From: Flavobacteriales bacterium
GTDB lineage: Bacteria > Bacteroidota > Bacteroidia > Flavobacteriales_F > PHOS-HE28
NCBI GenBank assembly: GCA_016705545.1
Contig: JADIYA010000001.1
Span: forward strand, 986,065-1,050,064
Direction of reading: 5' to 3'
Length of the DNA: 64,000 bases
Shown here: positions 36,360 to 44,999 of the stretch, piece after piece
How the letters are laid out: each line of letters starts with the position of its first letter
Position numbering within the stretch: the first letter of the stretch is position 1
Made by a program: the position numbers and the translations under genes
The notes under the pieces: generated by a model
Told to the model about the DNA's origin: nothing
Databases searched by the model: none
The model's input: the letters and a program-made list of their open reading frames with translations, nothing else

Positions 36360-37106
36360 TCAGCGCACCCGCTTCGCTGCCACGAACCAGTCCCAAGGGA
36401 AGGGCGCTTTCATCCAGCGTGGCGGGGCATCGAACTCCGTGCTCCACGGGTACTCGATCTTCTCGATGTCGAGCACCTGGAAGCCGCGATCGTTGAGCAG
36501 CGCTTCGAGTTCCTCCCGGAGGTAGTGCTTGGTGGGCACGTTGTCGATGCTCACCAAGCCATGCTCGAGGCCATGGCTGTTTAGCGCTGCGGCCTTCTGC
36601 GCCGCTTGCGGATCCATGCCATCGCGCAGGTTCCATTGCAAGTGGCGGTAAGCGGTGAGCAAGGCTGAATTGAGCGAAGGCACCACCAGCAGCAAGTGGC
36701 CGCCCTTCTTCACGCCCCGGCAGGTCCGATCGATGAGGCCTTCACGGATCTCGAGCGCGGCGTTGAGCCAGGTATTGATGCAAAGCACCACATCGGTGGC
36801 GGGGTAGCTGTTCTTGTCCGCGCTCACATCGGCATGCACGTAAGCGATGTTGGAGCGGCCCGCATTGGCCTTGGCCGCCACCTCCAGGCATTGGCTGCTC
36901 ACATCCACGGCGTACACGCGCGCGTAGTGGTCTGCAAGCAATGCTAGCGTGCGGCCCACCCCGCAGCCCAGGTCGGTGGCTTCGGCGCCCGGAGAGGCGA
37001 GGTTCTCCACCCATCCGCGGATGATGCCCTTGGCATCGTTCGCAGGCACATTGAAGATCTCCTGCTCGAAGGTCCCGGCCACCTTGTCCCAATCGCGCTC
37101 GTTCAT
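36360..37106 (-). CDS. Class I SAM-dependent methyltransferase
   Basis: A 248-residue methyltransferase of unknown substrate. The Rossmann core shows motif I ATDLGCGVGRTLALL, an acidic residue at the end of strand 2 (VYAVDVSSQCLEVA), VHADVSADK and motif IV-like VVLCINTWLNA. The C-terminal part (STEFDAPPRWMKAPFPWDWFVAAKRV) is a Trp-rich end seen in related uncharacterised proteins. The ATG at 37106 is preferred to one 34 codons upstream, because the sequence from MNERDWDKVAGTFEQE is the usual family start. It shares its promoter region with the divergent PLP enzyme. Confidence 0.85.
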   Translation of the reverse strand: MNERDWDKVAGTFEQEIFNVPANDAKGIIRGWVENLASPGAEATDLGCGVGRTLALLADHYARVYAVDVSSQCLEVAAKANAGRSNIAYVHADVSADKNSYPATDVVLCINTWLNAALEIREGLIDRTCRGVKKGGHLLLVVPSLNSALLTAYRHLQWNLRDGMDPQAAQKAAALNSHGLEHGLVSIDNVPTKHYLREELEALLNDRGFQVLDIEKIEYPWSTEFDAPPRWMKAPFPWDWFVAAKRVR

Positions 37107-37325
37107 GCGGTTGCGTTTTGTGCCGCAGCGATAGCGCCAAGGAGGGAGCCGATCGGACGTTGATGCAATGCTGCGGCGGTTGGTGTTGCGGGCAAGGTAC
37201 CCGGGCATGCCCGGCGCCCATGGCGCGGCATCGCGCAGGTATCAACGATCGCGGGTTGAAGGAGGCCTTCAGGTTGACCGAAACCCGCAACAGCGTTGGC
37301 CATTCGCGCGATGCCGCCCCCCGCC

Positions 37326-37333
37326 TATCTTTC
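37326..37333 (+). promoter_or_regulatory. Probable -7 element of the PLP decarboxylase-like gene
   Basis: TATCTTTC fits TAnnTTTG apart from the last base and lies 17 bases before the ATG at 37351. Confidence 0.45.
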
Positions 37334-37350
37334 CCGCAATCAGCAGTCTG

Positions 37351-40110
37351 ATGGATCCCGGCACCGCAACAGAGAGATCGCTGCGCCAGCATTACAATGC
37401 GGCGCGCTTGCGGTCCCATACCTGGGATCAGCTGAAGCTCGCGGCCATGGACCTCGACGATGGCCGTTGCGCGCCGGAGGAAGTGGCCGCGATCCTGAAG
37501 GACCTGTTCACCATCGAACTATACTGGGCCTATCCCGGCCGCAGCATGGTGCGCCAGCTCGAGCAGATGCTCCGTAGCAAGGATCATCATGGCCTGCACC
37601 TCGCGGTGAATCATGTGGTGCGAACGCTCAGCAGCGGGGCATTCCGCAGTGATCCCGCCGCCCTGCTCGATCCGGAATCAGGCCGTGATGCGCTGCTTGC
37701 GGAAGAGGATGGGAAGCCCCGACCGAACTACTTCGAGGTGCTCTTCGTGGATGAGCTTGACGAGGACGAGGAGTCCGCCCTTAAGCATAAGCTGCTCCAA
37801 TGCCGCGATAAGGCTGATCCCTTCGTATACGATGCGGTGGTGGTGCGAACGGTGCAGGATGCGCTCATCGCGCTGCTCTTCAATCACAACATCCAAGTGG
37901 TGGTGGCGCGCTTCGGTGTTCCTTACGGGAGCACGAACCACAAAGGGCTCCTCAGCACTTTTACGCGCGCCATAGATGCCTTGGATCCTGGAGAGATCGG
38001 CCGTGCGCACATGGGGCCATACCTCGGCCGCATCTGCCGCTGGTTCCGCCCTGAGGTGGACCGCTATTACGTGACCGATACACCAGTGGACGGACTGGAG
38101 GATACCACGCTCGCCACCTTCCGCCGCATCTTCTATCGCACCGAGGACCTCACCGAGCTGCATCTCACCATGCTGCGCGGCATCCAGGAGAAGTACGATG
38201 CCCCCTTCTTCTCAGCCCTGAAGGAATACAGCCGCCGGCCCATGGGGGTGTTCCACGCCATGCCGATCAGCCGTGGGAACAGCGTCTTCAAGAGCCGGTG
38301 GATCCAGGACTTCGGCGAGTTCTACGGTCGCAATCTCTTCCTCGCTGAGACCAGCGCCACCACGGGAGGCCTCGATTCGCTCCTGCAACCCACCGGTCCG
38401 CTGAAGAAGGCGCAGGAGCTGGCGGCCCGCGCCTTCGGCTCGCAGCGTACCTTCTTCGCCACCAACGGCACCAGCACTACCAATAAGATCGTGGTACAGG
38501 CGCTGGTGGAGCCCGGCGACATCGTGCTCATCGACCGCGACTGCCACAAGAGCCACCACTACGGCATGGTGCTCAGCGGCGCTTACCCGGTGTACCTGCA
38601 CAGCTATCCGCTGAAGAAATACAGCATGTACGGCGCGGTGCCGCTCCATCATATCCGTGAGCAGCTCTTCAAGCTGAAGCGCGGAGGCCGATTGGACAAG
38701 GTGAAGATGCTGCTGCTCACCAACTGCACCTTCGATGGCGTGGTATACAACGTGGAGCGCGTCATGGAGGAAGTGCTCGCCATCAAGCCCGACATCGTCT
38801 TCCTCTGGGATGAGGCTTGGTGGGCCTTCGCCCGATTCAGTTACGTGCTGCGCCAGCGCACCGCCATGCACATTGCGCAGAAGCTGGCCCGGAAGTACCG
38901 CACGCCGGAGTACCGCGCAGAGTACGAAGCGCACCTCGCGTCGCTCGGTGAGGGAGAATCGCCGCGGCTGCCCGACCCCGACAAGGTCCGCATACGGGTG
39001 TACGCCACGCAGAGCACGCACAAGACGCTCACCTCGCTGCGGCAGGGCAGCATGATCCACATCTGGGACGAGGATTTCGTGAAGAAGAGCGAGGCGTCTT
39101 TCCACGAGGCCTATATGACCCACACCAGCACCAGCGCCAACTACCAGATCCTCGCGAGCATGGATGCGGGGCGCCGGCAAGTGGAGTTCGAAGGCTACGA
39201 GCTGGTGGAGAAGGCCATCGAGCTGGGACTGCTGCTGCGCCGCACGGTGCGCGAACATCCGAAGCTGAAGCGCTGGTTCGACATCATCACCATCGGCGAG
39301 CTCATCCCCGGAGAGTTCAGGCAGAGCGGGCTCGACAGCTACTATCGGCGCGATCAGGGCTGGAGCGAGATCGAGAAGGCATGGGCCGAGGATGAGTTCG
39401 CGGTGGATCCCACCAAGATCAACCTGTACACCGGCCACACCGGCATCGATGGCGACACCTTCAAGAACCAGTTCTTGATGGACAAGCACCAGATCCAGAT
39501 CAACAAGACATCACGGAACTCGGTGCTATTCATGACCAACATCGGCACCACGCGCGGCTCGTTGGCCTATCTCACCAAGGTGCTGCTCCAGATCGCGGAG
39601 GAGTTGGAGCTGCGCAACGCAGGCTTTGAGCACGACGACAAGAGGGCGCATATTGCGCGGATCCGCGCGCTCACCGAGGAGATCCCGCCCTTGCCGGACT
39701 TCAGCATCTTCCACCGCAGCTTCCAAGGGCAGCCCGGCGTGCCCGGCGGCGATCTGCGCAGCGCTTACTTCCTCTCCTACAAGGAGGAGCGCTGCGAGCA
39801 CGTGAAGCTCGAGGAATGCAAGCGCTTGATGCACGAAGGGCGCGAGCTGGTCTCGGCCAGCTTCGTGATTCCCTACCCGCCGGGCTTCCCCGTGCTGATG
39901 CCGGGCCAGATGATCAACCAGGAGATCATCGACTTTCTCATTGCCATTGACGTGAAGGAGATCCACGGCTACCGCCCCGAACTCGGCCTGCGCGTATTCA
40001 CCGATGCCGCATTAGGCAGGCAGAAGACGACAACGGCGATGGGGGGCATGCGAGCGTCGATCCCAGCCGTTGCCAAGGACAGCAAGGACGCGAGACGAAC
40101 GAAGCGTTAA
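37351..40110 (+). CDS. PLP-dependent Orn/Lys/Arg decarboxylase-family enzyme (919 residues)
   Basis: A large fold-type I PLP enzyme. The N-terminal 300 residues are a helical region plus a CheY-like wing (NYFEVLFVDELDEDEE, then VVARFGVPYG). The catalytic core has TFFATNGTSTTNKIV, the cofactor-stacking histidines in CHKSHHYGMV (about 402-403), the pyridine-nitrogen aspartate in LWDEAWW (Asp487) and the Schiff-base lysine in QSTHKTLTSL (Lys558). The C-terminal decarboxylase domain has YPPGFPVLMPGQ and EIHGYRPELG. This layout fits Orn/Lys/Arg decarboxylases, so polyamine or acid-stress metabolism is plausible, but the protein is longer than the usual 700-750 residues and the substrate is open. 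The ATG at 37351 lies 17 bases after a -7-like element. Confidence 0.85.
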   Translation: MDPGTATERSLRQHYNAARLRSHTWDQLKLAAMDLDDGRCAPEEVAAILKDLFTIELYWAYPGRSMVRQLEQMLRSKDHHGLHLAVNHVVRTLSSGAFRSDPAALLDPESGRDALLAEEDGKPRPNYFEVLFVDELDEDEESALKHKLLQCRDKADPFVYDAVVVRTVQDALIALLFNHNIQVVVARFGVPYGSTNHKGLLSTFTRAIDALDPGEIGRAHMGPYLGRICRWFRPEVDRYYVTDTPVDGLEDTTLATFRRIFYRTEDLTELHLTMLRGIQEKYDAPFFSALKEYSRRPMGVFHAMPISRGNSVFKSRWIQDFGEFYGRNLFLAETSATTGGLDSLLQPTGPLKKAQELAARAFGSQRTFFATNGTSTTNKIVVQALVEPGDIVLIDRDCHKSHHYGMVLSGAYPVYLHSYPLKKYSMYGAVPLHHIREQLFKLKRGGRLDKVKMLLLTNCTFDGVVYNVERVMEEVLAIKPDIVFLWDEAWWAFARFSYVLRQRTAMHIAQKLARKYRTPEYRAEYEAHLASLGEGESPRLPDPDKVRIRVYATQSTHKTLTSLRQGSMIHIWDEDFVKKSEASFHEAYMTHTSTSANYQILASMDAGRRQVEFEGYELVEKAIELGLLLRRTVREHPKLKRWFDIITIGELIPGEFRQSGLDSYYRRDQGWSEIEKAWAEDEFAVDPTKINLYTGHTGIDGDTFKNQFLMDKHQIQINKTSRNSVLFMTNIGTTRGSLAYLTKVLLQIAEELELRNAGFEHDDKRAHIARIRALTEEIPPLPDFSIFHRSFQGQPGVPGGDLRSAYFLSYKEERCEHVKLEECKRLMHEGRELVSASFVIPYPPGFPVLMPGQMINQEIIDFLIAIDVKEIHGYRPELGLRVFTDAALGRQKTTTAMGGMRASIPAVAKDSKDARRTKR

Positions 40111-40147
40111 GCGGCTCAACGAGCCGCACGCGCATCGTGCGTGCTTT
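40111..40147. terminator. Double hairpin between convergent genes
   Basis: Two adjacent hairpins follow the decarboxylase-like gene: GCGGCTC/GAGCCGC (40111-40127, loop AAC) and GCACGCGC/GTGCGTGC (40126-40144, one mismatch, loop ATC), then TTTAATT. They sit between the plus-strand gene and the convergent lipoprotein gene and probably end both transcripts. Confidence 0.6.
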
Positions 40148-40176
40148 AATTGCAGTTGATTGATCCGTCGGCCTGC

Positions 40177-40620
40177 TCACTGCAGCACCACACGGCTCTT
40201 GCGCTCCAGGTCCGTACGGCTCTGGAACCGCAGCGTGTAATAATCGGCGCTGTTGGCTGCGAGTTGCATGTCCGAGGCTGCACGACCATATTCAAGGCCG
40301 GTCTCATCGAATGCAACGGCGGTGATGCGTCCATTGAATTCGCGGCTGGCCACCACGTACACCACGAGCACGTTATCTGTACCGGCGCTGTCAGGCTCCA
40401 CCATCGTCTTGCCGATGGAAAGGCCTTGATCAAGAAGGCGCTCACTCAGCTTCACATCCAGATTCCAGGTCTTCTCAACTCCGGAGGCGAGGCCTTCAAC
40501 CACTTCGGTCGCCGCAACGCCAGCGATCTCGCCACCCTTGTTCAGCGCGCCTTTGGTGCCCTCGGCAACACGGCCGCATCCGGCCAACGCACCGATCAGG
40601 ATGAATGAAGCCACTCTCAT
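40177..40620 (-). CDS. Hypothetical lipoprotein
   Basis: A 147-residue protein with a lipoprotein signal (MRVASFILIGALAGC). The mature part has KGALNKGGEIAGVAATEVVEGLASGV followed by LDVKLSERLLDQGLSIGK and a beta-rich end (DYYTLRFQSRTDLERKSRVVL). I do not recognise a family. The ATG overlaps the stop of the upstream M43 protease gene by four bases, so the two are translationally coupled. This makes it the last gene of the protease unit and a possible surface partner. Confidence 0.75.
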   Translation of the reverse strand: MRVASFILIGALAGCGRVAEGTKGALNKGGEIAGVAATEVVEGLASGVEKTWNLDVKLSERLLDQGLSIGKTMVEPDSAGTDNVLVVYVVASREFNGRITAVAFDETGLEYGRAASDMQLAANSADYYTLRFQSRTDLERKSRVVLQ

Positions 40621-42674
40621 CGCACGATGAATCGGATGGTGCGCTGCTCGCTGCCGAAGCGCGCGCGCAGGAAGTAGGCGCCCGCTTGGAGCCCGGCGAT
40701 CGGCAGGTCGATGCGATGGTCGCCGGCTGAACGGTTGCCTCCGGCGATGCTGAGCGCCACGCGGCCGGTCATGTCGATCACCTCGAGCGTGAGCGCAGAG
40801 GCCGAGCGCATGCTGAGGACCGCGGTGGCTGCGCCATCGGCAGGATTGGGCAGAACCTGAAGATCAGCGCCGCTGGTCAATTCCTCGACGCTGACAGGCT
40901 GTCCATTGATGTTGATGTCGTCCAGGTAGATGTTGTTGCCGCCGTTGCTCTCGAATTCGAACTTGAACCGGAAGTTGGGCACATGGCTCGTGCTGCTGAT
41001 GGTGTTGACCTCTGCGAATCCCCATTGCGAAGGACCGTTGGGCACGAAGCTGCTGGTCGTGTTCGGCGCGGTCGGCAAGGAATTGCTTCCACGGAGGATC
41101 TTGCGCAAGGTCCAGGTCTGTCCGCAGTTGCTGCTCGTCCAGAAGCGGAGCACATCGTCGTTCGCTGCGGCACGCTTGGCGTAGGCGTAGCGGTAGCTCA
41201 CGGTGATCTGGGTGGCTCCGCTCATGTCATAAGTGCGTGAGACCAGCTCATCCGCACGACCATCCATCGAAGCGGCATTCACGATGCGCGCGCTCTTTGA
41301 GCCGGTGTATGCGGCTGCCGTGGTCACGGTCCAGGTGTTGTCGCCATGCACGTTCTCGATGAACCATTCAGGGGCGTTGAAGGCGCTGAGCGATTCGAAG
41401 CCTTCCTGCACCGGAGGCTGGTCGCCCGGCTGATTCAGCACCGTGATGTAGGCCGTCTGCGTGCTGGTCTGCGAAGTGCTGCCGTCGCTGGCGGTGAGCG
41501 CCACCGTGTAGGTGCCAGGCGTGTTATAGGTAACGCTAGGATTGGCATCTGTTGACGTGGCCGGGGTGCCGCCCGTGAAGCTCCAGTTGCGCGTGCTCAC
41601 GGCATTGAAGCTCTCATCGGTGAAGCTCACGGTGCCGCCAGGGCACACCACGCGGGTGTCGCTGCTGAAGGCCGCTGCGCAGAGCGCTTCGGGCAGATTC
41701 ACGCCGGTGGCAGTGAGGTTGCTCGCGGTGATGAGCTGGTTGCGCTGCGCGGTGGTGCTGTTGAGCGCGGCGATCATGCGCGTCTTCTGGCCGTTGGTGA
41801 ACATCTTGGAGCAATAGCTGTACTCCATGAAGTTCTCCACGTTGTCGAGCGAGCTGCAACTGGTGCCGCTCAGCACGCAGGTGGTCCAACCGATCGTGTT
41901 GGGCGTGTCGCTCACGCCATCGTCAGTGTTGCAGTTGCTGGCCACGGCGGGGGTGTTACTGCCTCCCCAGGTGTGCTCCAGGTTGATCCAATGGCCCACC
42001 TCGTGCGTGAGTGCGCGCGAGCGGCTCACGCTGCCCGTGCCGATGCTGCCCACATAGGTGTGCTGCATCACGATGCCATCCGCGGCAGCGAAAACCGCGG
42101 CGCCGCCCGGGGTGAGCGTGTAGCCAGCGGCGCCATCGGCGCTTGCAGCCACCCACACGTTGAGGTATTTGTTGCGCGGCCACTGGATCAGGTTCTTCAT
42201 GCTCTGGTCGCCGGCGTTGGTAAGGGCGCTCACCGTGCGCGTGATGCCCTTGGTGCAATTGCCGTTCGGATCCTTCCGCGCCAACTTGAACTCGATGTCG
42301 ATGTTGGCGACCAGCGGAAGGAACTGGCTCACCACGTTGTCCCAATCGGGATTCTGCTTGTTGAAATCCTCATTGAGGATGCGCATGGCGTCAAAGACCT
42401 GGGCATCACTGATGTTCTCGGCGCCGAACAGGTGGATGATATGGAAGACCACCGGAATGGTGTAGGTGCTGCGGGCACCCTCACTGAAACCTTCTGTCCA
42501 AGCATCCAAGGCGGCCTCTTCCATGGCAATCGCGGCCACCAAGGCCGGATCGTTGCCGTGAAGCTGCTGCATGATGCCGGTATCGTTGGTGCGGCATGTG
42601 AATGCGGCCTGCTGCTGGGCCAATGCGCCCCAAGTAAGCGTGGCGCAGGCCAAGAGTGTCGCGATCCTGTTCAT
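40617..42674 (-). CDS. Secreted M43-family zinc metalloprotease with PKD and T9SS domains
   Basis: A 685-residue exported protease, first of three paralogues in order of coordinate. It has a signal peptide (MNRIATLLACATLTWGALAQ) and a pappalysin-like (M43) catalytic domain with the zinc motif HEVGHWINLEH (residues 224-234) followed by the Met-turn region FMEYSYCSKM. A PKD domain (VCPGGTVSFTDESF to VALTASDGS) comes next. A carbohydrate/MAM-like beta-sandwich follows (YDMSGATQITVSYRYAYAKR). The end is a type A T9SS sorting domain (LPNPADGAATAVL to FGSEQRTIRFIVR). The ATG at 42674 begins the signal peptide; a perfect -7 element (42702-42709) lies 27 bases upstream. It overlaps the downstream lipoprotein gene. 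Confidence 0.92.
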   Translation of the reverse strand: MNRIATLLACATLTWGALAQQQAAFTCRTNDTGIMQQLHGNDPALVAAIAMEEAALDAWTEGFSEGARSTYTIPVVFHIIHLFGAENISDAQVFDAMRILNEDFNKQNPDWDNVVSQFLPLVANIDIEFKLARKDPNGNCTKGITRTVSALTNAGDQSMKNLIQWPRNKYLNVWVAASADGAAGYTLTPGGAAVFAAADGIVMQHTYVGSIGTGSVSRSRALTHEVGHWINLEHTWGGSNTPAVASNCNTDDGVSDTPNTIGWTTCVLSGTSCSSLDNVENFMEYSYCSKMFTNGQKTRMIAALNSTTAQRNQLITASNLTATGVNLPEALCAAAFSSDTRVVCPGGTVSFTDESFNAVSTRNWSFTGGTPATSTDANPSVTYNTPGTYTVALTASDGSTSQTSTQTAYITVLNQPGDQPPVQEGFESLSAFNAPEWFIENVHGDNTWTVTTAAAYTGSKSARIVNAASMDGRADELVSRTYDMSGATQITVSYRYAYAKRAAANDDVLRFWTSSNCGQTWTLRKILRGSNSLPTAPNTTSSFVPNGPSQWGFAEVNTISSTSHVPNFRFKFEFESNGGNNIYLDDININGQPVSVEELTSGADLQVLPNPADGAATAVLSMRSASALTLEVIDMTGRVALSIAGGNRSAGDHRIDLPIAGLQAGAYFLRARFGSEQRTIRFIVR

Positions 42675-42701
42675 CAGTCGAAATGTTGGGGGGATGACGT
42701 G

Positions 42702-42709
42702 CGAATCTA
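42702..42709 (-). promoter_or_regulatory. -7 element of the first M43 protease gene
   Basis: TAGATTCG on the minus strand matches TAnnTTYG, 27 bases upstream of the ATG at 42674. Confidence 0.5.
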
Positions 42710-42747
42710 ATCGAAGGCTGCTCGTGGCTTCCGGCTTCGTTGCGCTA

Positions 42748-44814
42748 TTAGTCAATGATCAGCCGCACCACCGAGGGGGCACCATCCACTTCAGCGCGAA
42801 TCATGTATGTGCCCGGAGCCAGGCCATGCATGGGGATCGGGTGCAGCACTTCGCCGCTCCGAGTGCCCAGGTCCATATGGAGCATTTGGCGGCCCGTGGC
42901 ATCGGTGATCTGCAGGCGCACTTGGGCCGCATGGGGAAGTTCGATGCGTACGCGTGCCTGCCCTTGAGCGGGGTTCGGCAGCACCTGCAGACTTCCGCCT
43001 GCAACGAACTCCTCAACGCCCACCGCCATGCCATTGAGGTTGATGTCGTCGATGTACAGGTTGTTGCCGCCGTCGCTCTCGAATACGAACTTGAAGCGGA
43101 AGTTGGCGATGTGGCTGGTGGCACTGATGTTCGTGACCGAGGTAAGCCCCCACTGCTCGGGGCCATTAGGAACGAAACTGCTGGTGGTGGCGGGCGCCGT
43201 GGGAAGCGTGGTGCTTCCGCGCATGATTCGTCGCAAAAGCCAGTTCTCTCCGCAATCGTTGCTGATGTGCAGGCTCAAGATGTCGTCAGTACTGGTGTTG
43301 CGGCGAGCGTACGCCCAACGGAATGAGATGGACACGGCCTCGGCTTCGCTCAGGTCGAATGTGCGTGAGAGGAGCTCGTCCGTGTTGCCGGCCATGCCCG
43401 ATGTGTTCAGCACGCGGACGCTCTTGGCGCCGGTGTATGCGGCCGTGCTGGTTACTTGGAAGGTATTGTCGTTGTTCCCGTTCAATGTGAACCACTCCGG
43501 GCCATTGAGGGTGGAGAGCGACTCGAAGCCTTCGGTCATTGGCGCTTCCTCCCCGGGATTGGCGAGTACGGTGATGTACGCGTTCGCCGTGGTCGTCAGG
43601 TTGGCCGTTCCGTCCGATACCGTCAGGCTCACTGGATAAATCCCGGGCTCGGAGTAGGTGACAATGGCCTGCGCTTCTTCCGCTGTGGCCGGCGTTCCGC
43701 CCGGGAAATCCCATTGCTAATTAGTGACCCCGTGGAAGCTGAGATCGGTGAAGGTGATCGGAGCGCCGGCGCACACCAAGCGGGCGCTGCTTCCGAAGGC
43801 GGCTTGGCAAAGCGTCGGTGCATCATTCGCTCCGGTAGCGATGAGGTTGGCTGCGGTGTGCAATTGGTTGCGCTGCGCGGTGCCGCTGTTTAGTGCGGCG
43901 ATCATCCGTGTCTTCTGGCCTTCGGTGAACATCTTGCAGCAATAGCTGTACTCCATGTAGTTCTCCACATTGTCCAGCGATCCGCAGCTGGTGCCGTTGA
44001 TCGCGCAGTAGGTCCATCCGATGGTGTTCGGTGTGTCGGCCACGCCATCGTCTCCGTCGCAGTTGGTGTCTAACGCGGGCGTGTTGCTGTTGCCCCAAGT
44101 GTGCGCCAGGTTGATCCAGTGCCCTACCTCGTGCGTGAGCGCCCGGCTGCGGCCCACGCTGCCCGTGCCGATGGCGCCGGTGTAATCGTGCAGGATCACG
44201 ATGCCATCCCACGTGGGTTGGTTGTTCACCGAGCTCGGGCGATAGGTGTAGCCGGCAGCACCATCGGCGCTGGCCGAAACCCAGATGTTGAGGTACTTGT
44301 TGCGCGGCCACTGGATCAGGTTCTTCATGGTCTGCGTGCCGTCGTTGGTGAGGGCGCTCAGCGTGCGCGTGATGCCATTGGTGCAATTGCCTTGGGGATC
44401 GCGCTTGGCCAGCTTGAATTCAACGCCCACATCAGCCACCAGCGGGAGGAAATCGGGCCGCACGTTCGGCCAATCGGGATTGAGCCTGTTGAAGTCCTCG
44501 TTCAGGATGCGCACGGCATCGATGACCTGCGCATCGCTGATGTTCTCAGGTCCGTTGTTGTGAATGATGTGGAAGACCACAGGGATGGTGTACACCACGC
44601 GCTCGGCACCGCTGTTCTCGGCAGCCCACTGCGCCGTGAAGGCCTCGAGTTCGGCTTCGGCCTGCGCAATTCGCTGGCGCTCGCCCATGGGATCGGGGTG
44701 GCCGGCCAGGGCCTTGTCCAAGTCATTGGCACCGCAAGGATGCACTGGCGATTGCGCAGTGGATTGGGCGAAGCTGAATAATGCAGCGATCAGCGAGAGT
44801 GAAAGTTGGCGCAT
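42748..44814 (-). pseudogene. M43-family metalloprotease interrupted by an in-frame amber codon
   Basis: Second of the three paralogues, 688 codons from the ATG at 44814 to the final stop. One TAG at 43717-43719 (codon 366) interrupts it. Immediately before it the frame reads SFHGVTN and immediately after it QWDFPGGTPAT, matching the PKD domain of the neighbours (a CAG at this place would give NQQWDF). The first part has a signal peptide, the zinc motif HEVGHWINLAH (residues 228-238) and the Met-turn YMEYSYCCKM. The second part has the MAM-like region and the T9SS sorting domain (LPNPAQGQARVRI). If real, the stop would yield a protease without the sorting domain. No other lesion is present, so the change is recent or a base-calling error. 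Confidence 0.85.
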
Positions 44815-44841
44815 GCGCGAGGGGTGGGTGCTAAGGGGTGC

Positions 44842-44848
44842 CAAAATA
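44842..44848 (-). promoter_or_regulatory. Possible -7 element of the second M43 protease gene
   Basis: TATTTTG on the minus strand is a shortened TAnnTTTG, 27 bases before the ATG at 44814. This 186-base gap below the third protease gene shows nothing else I can recognise. Confidence 0.3.
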
Positions 44849-44999
44849 CCCGTCCCAGCCTCACCCGTCTGTCACAGCCAGGCAATGCCATTGCGGCACG
44901 ATGGATCCCAAACAGTCAAGGCCATCGCTCAAGAGCAATGTGGTTCCGACCAATTCAGCTATCGATTCCCCGAACGCGACCTTGTCCCCGACGAGGAAG

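Noticed and set aside
38212..39489. Minus-strand frame of 425 codons inside the decarboxylase-like gene
   Set aside because: Antisense shadow of conserved catalytic-core codons.
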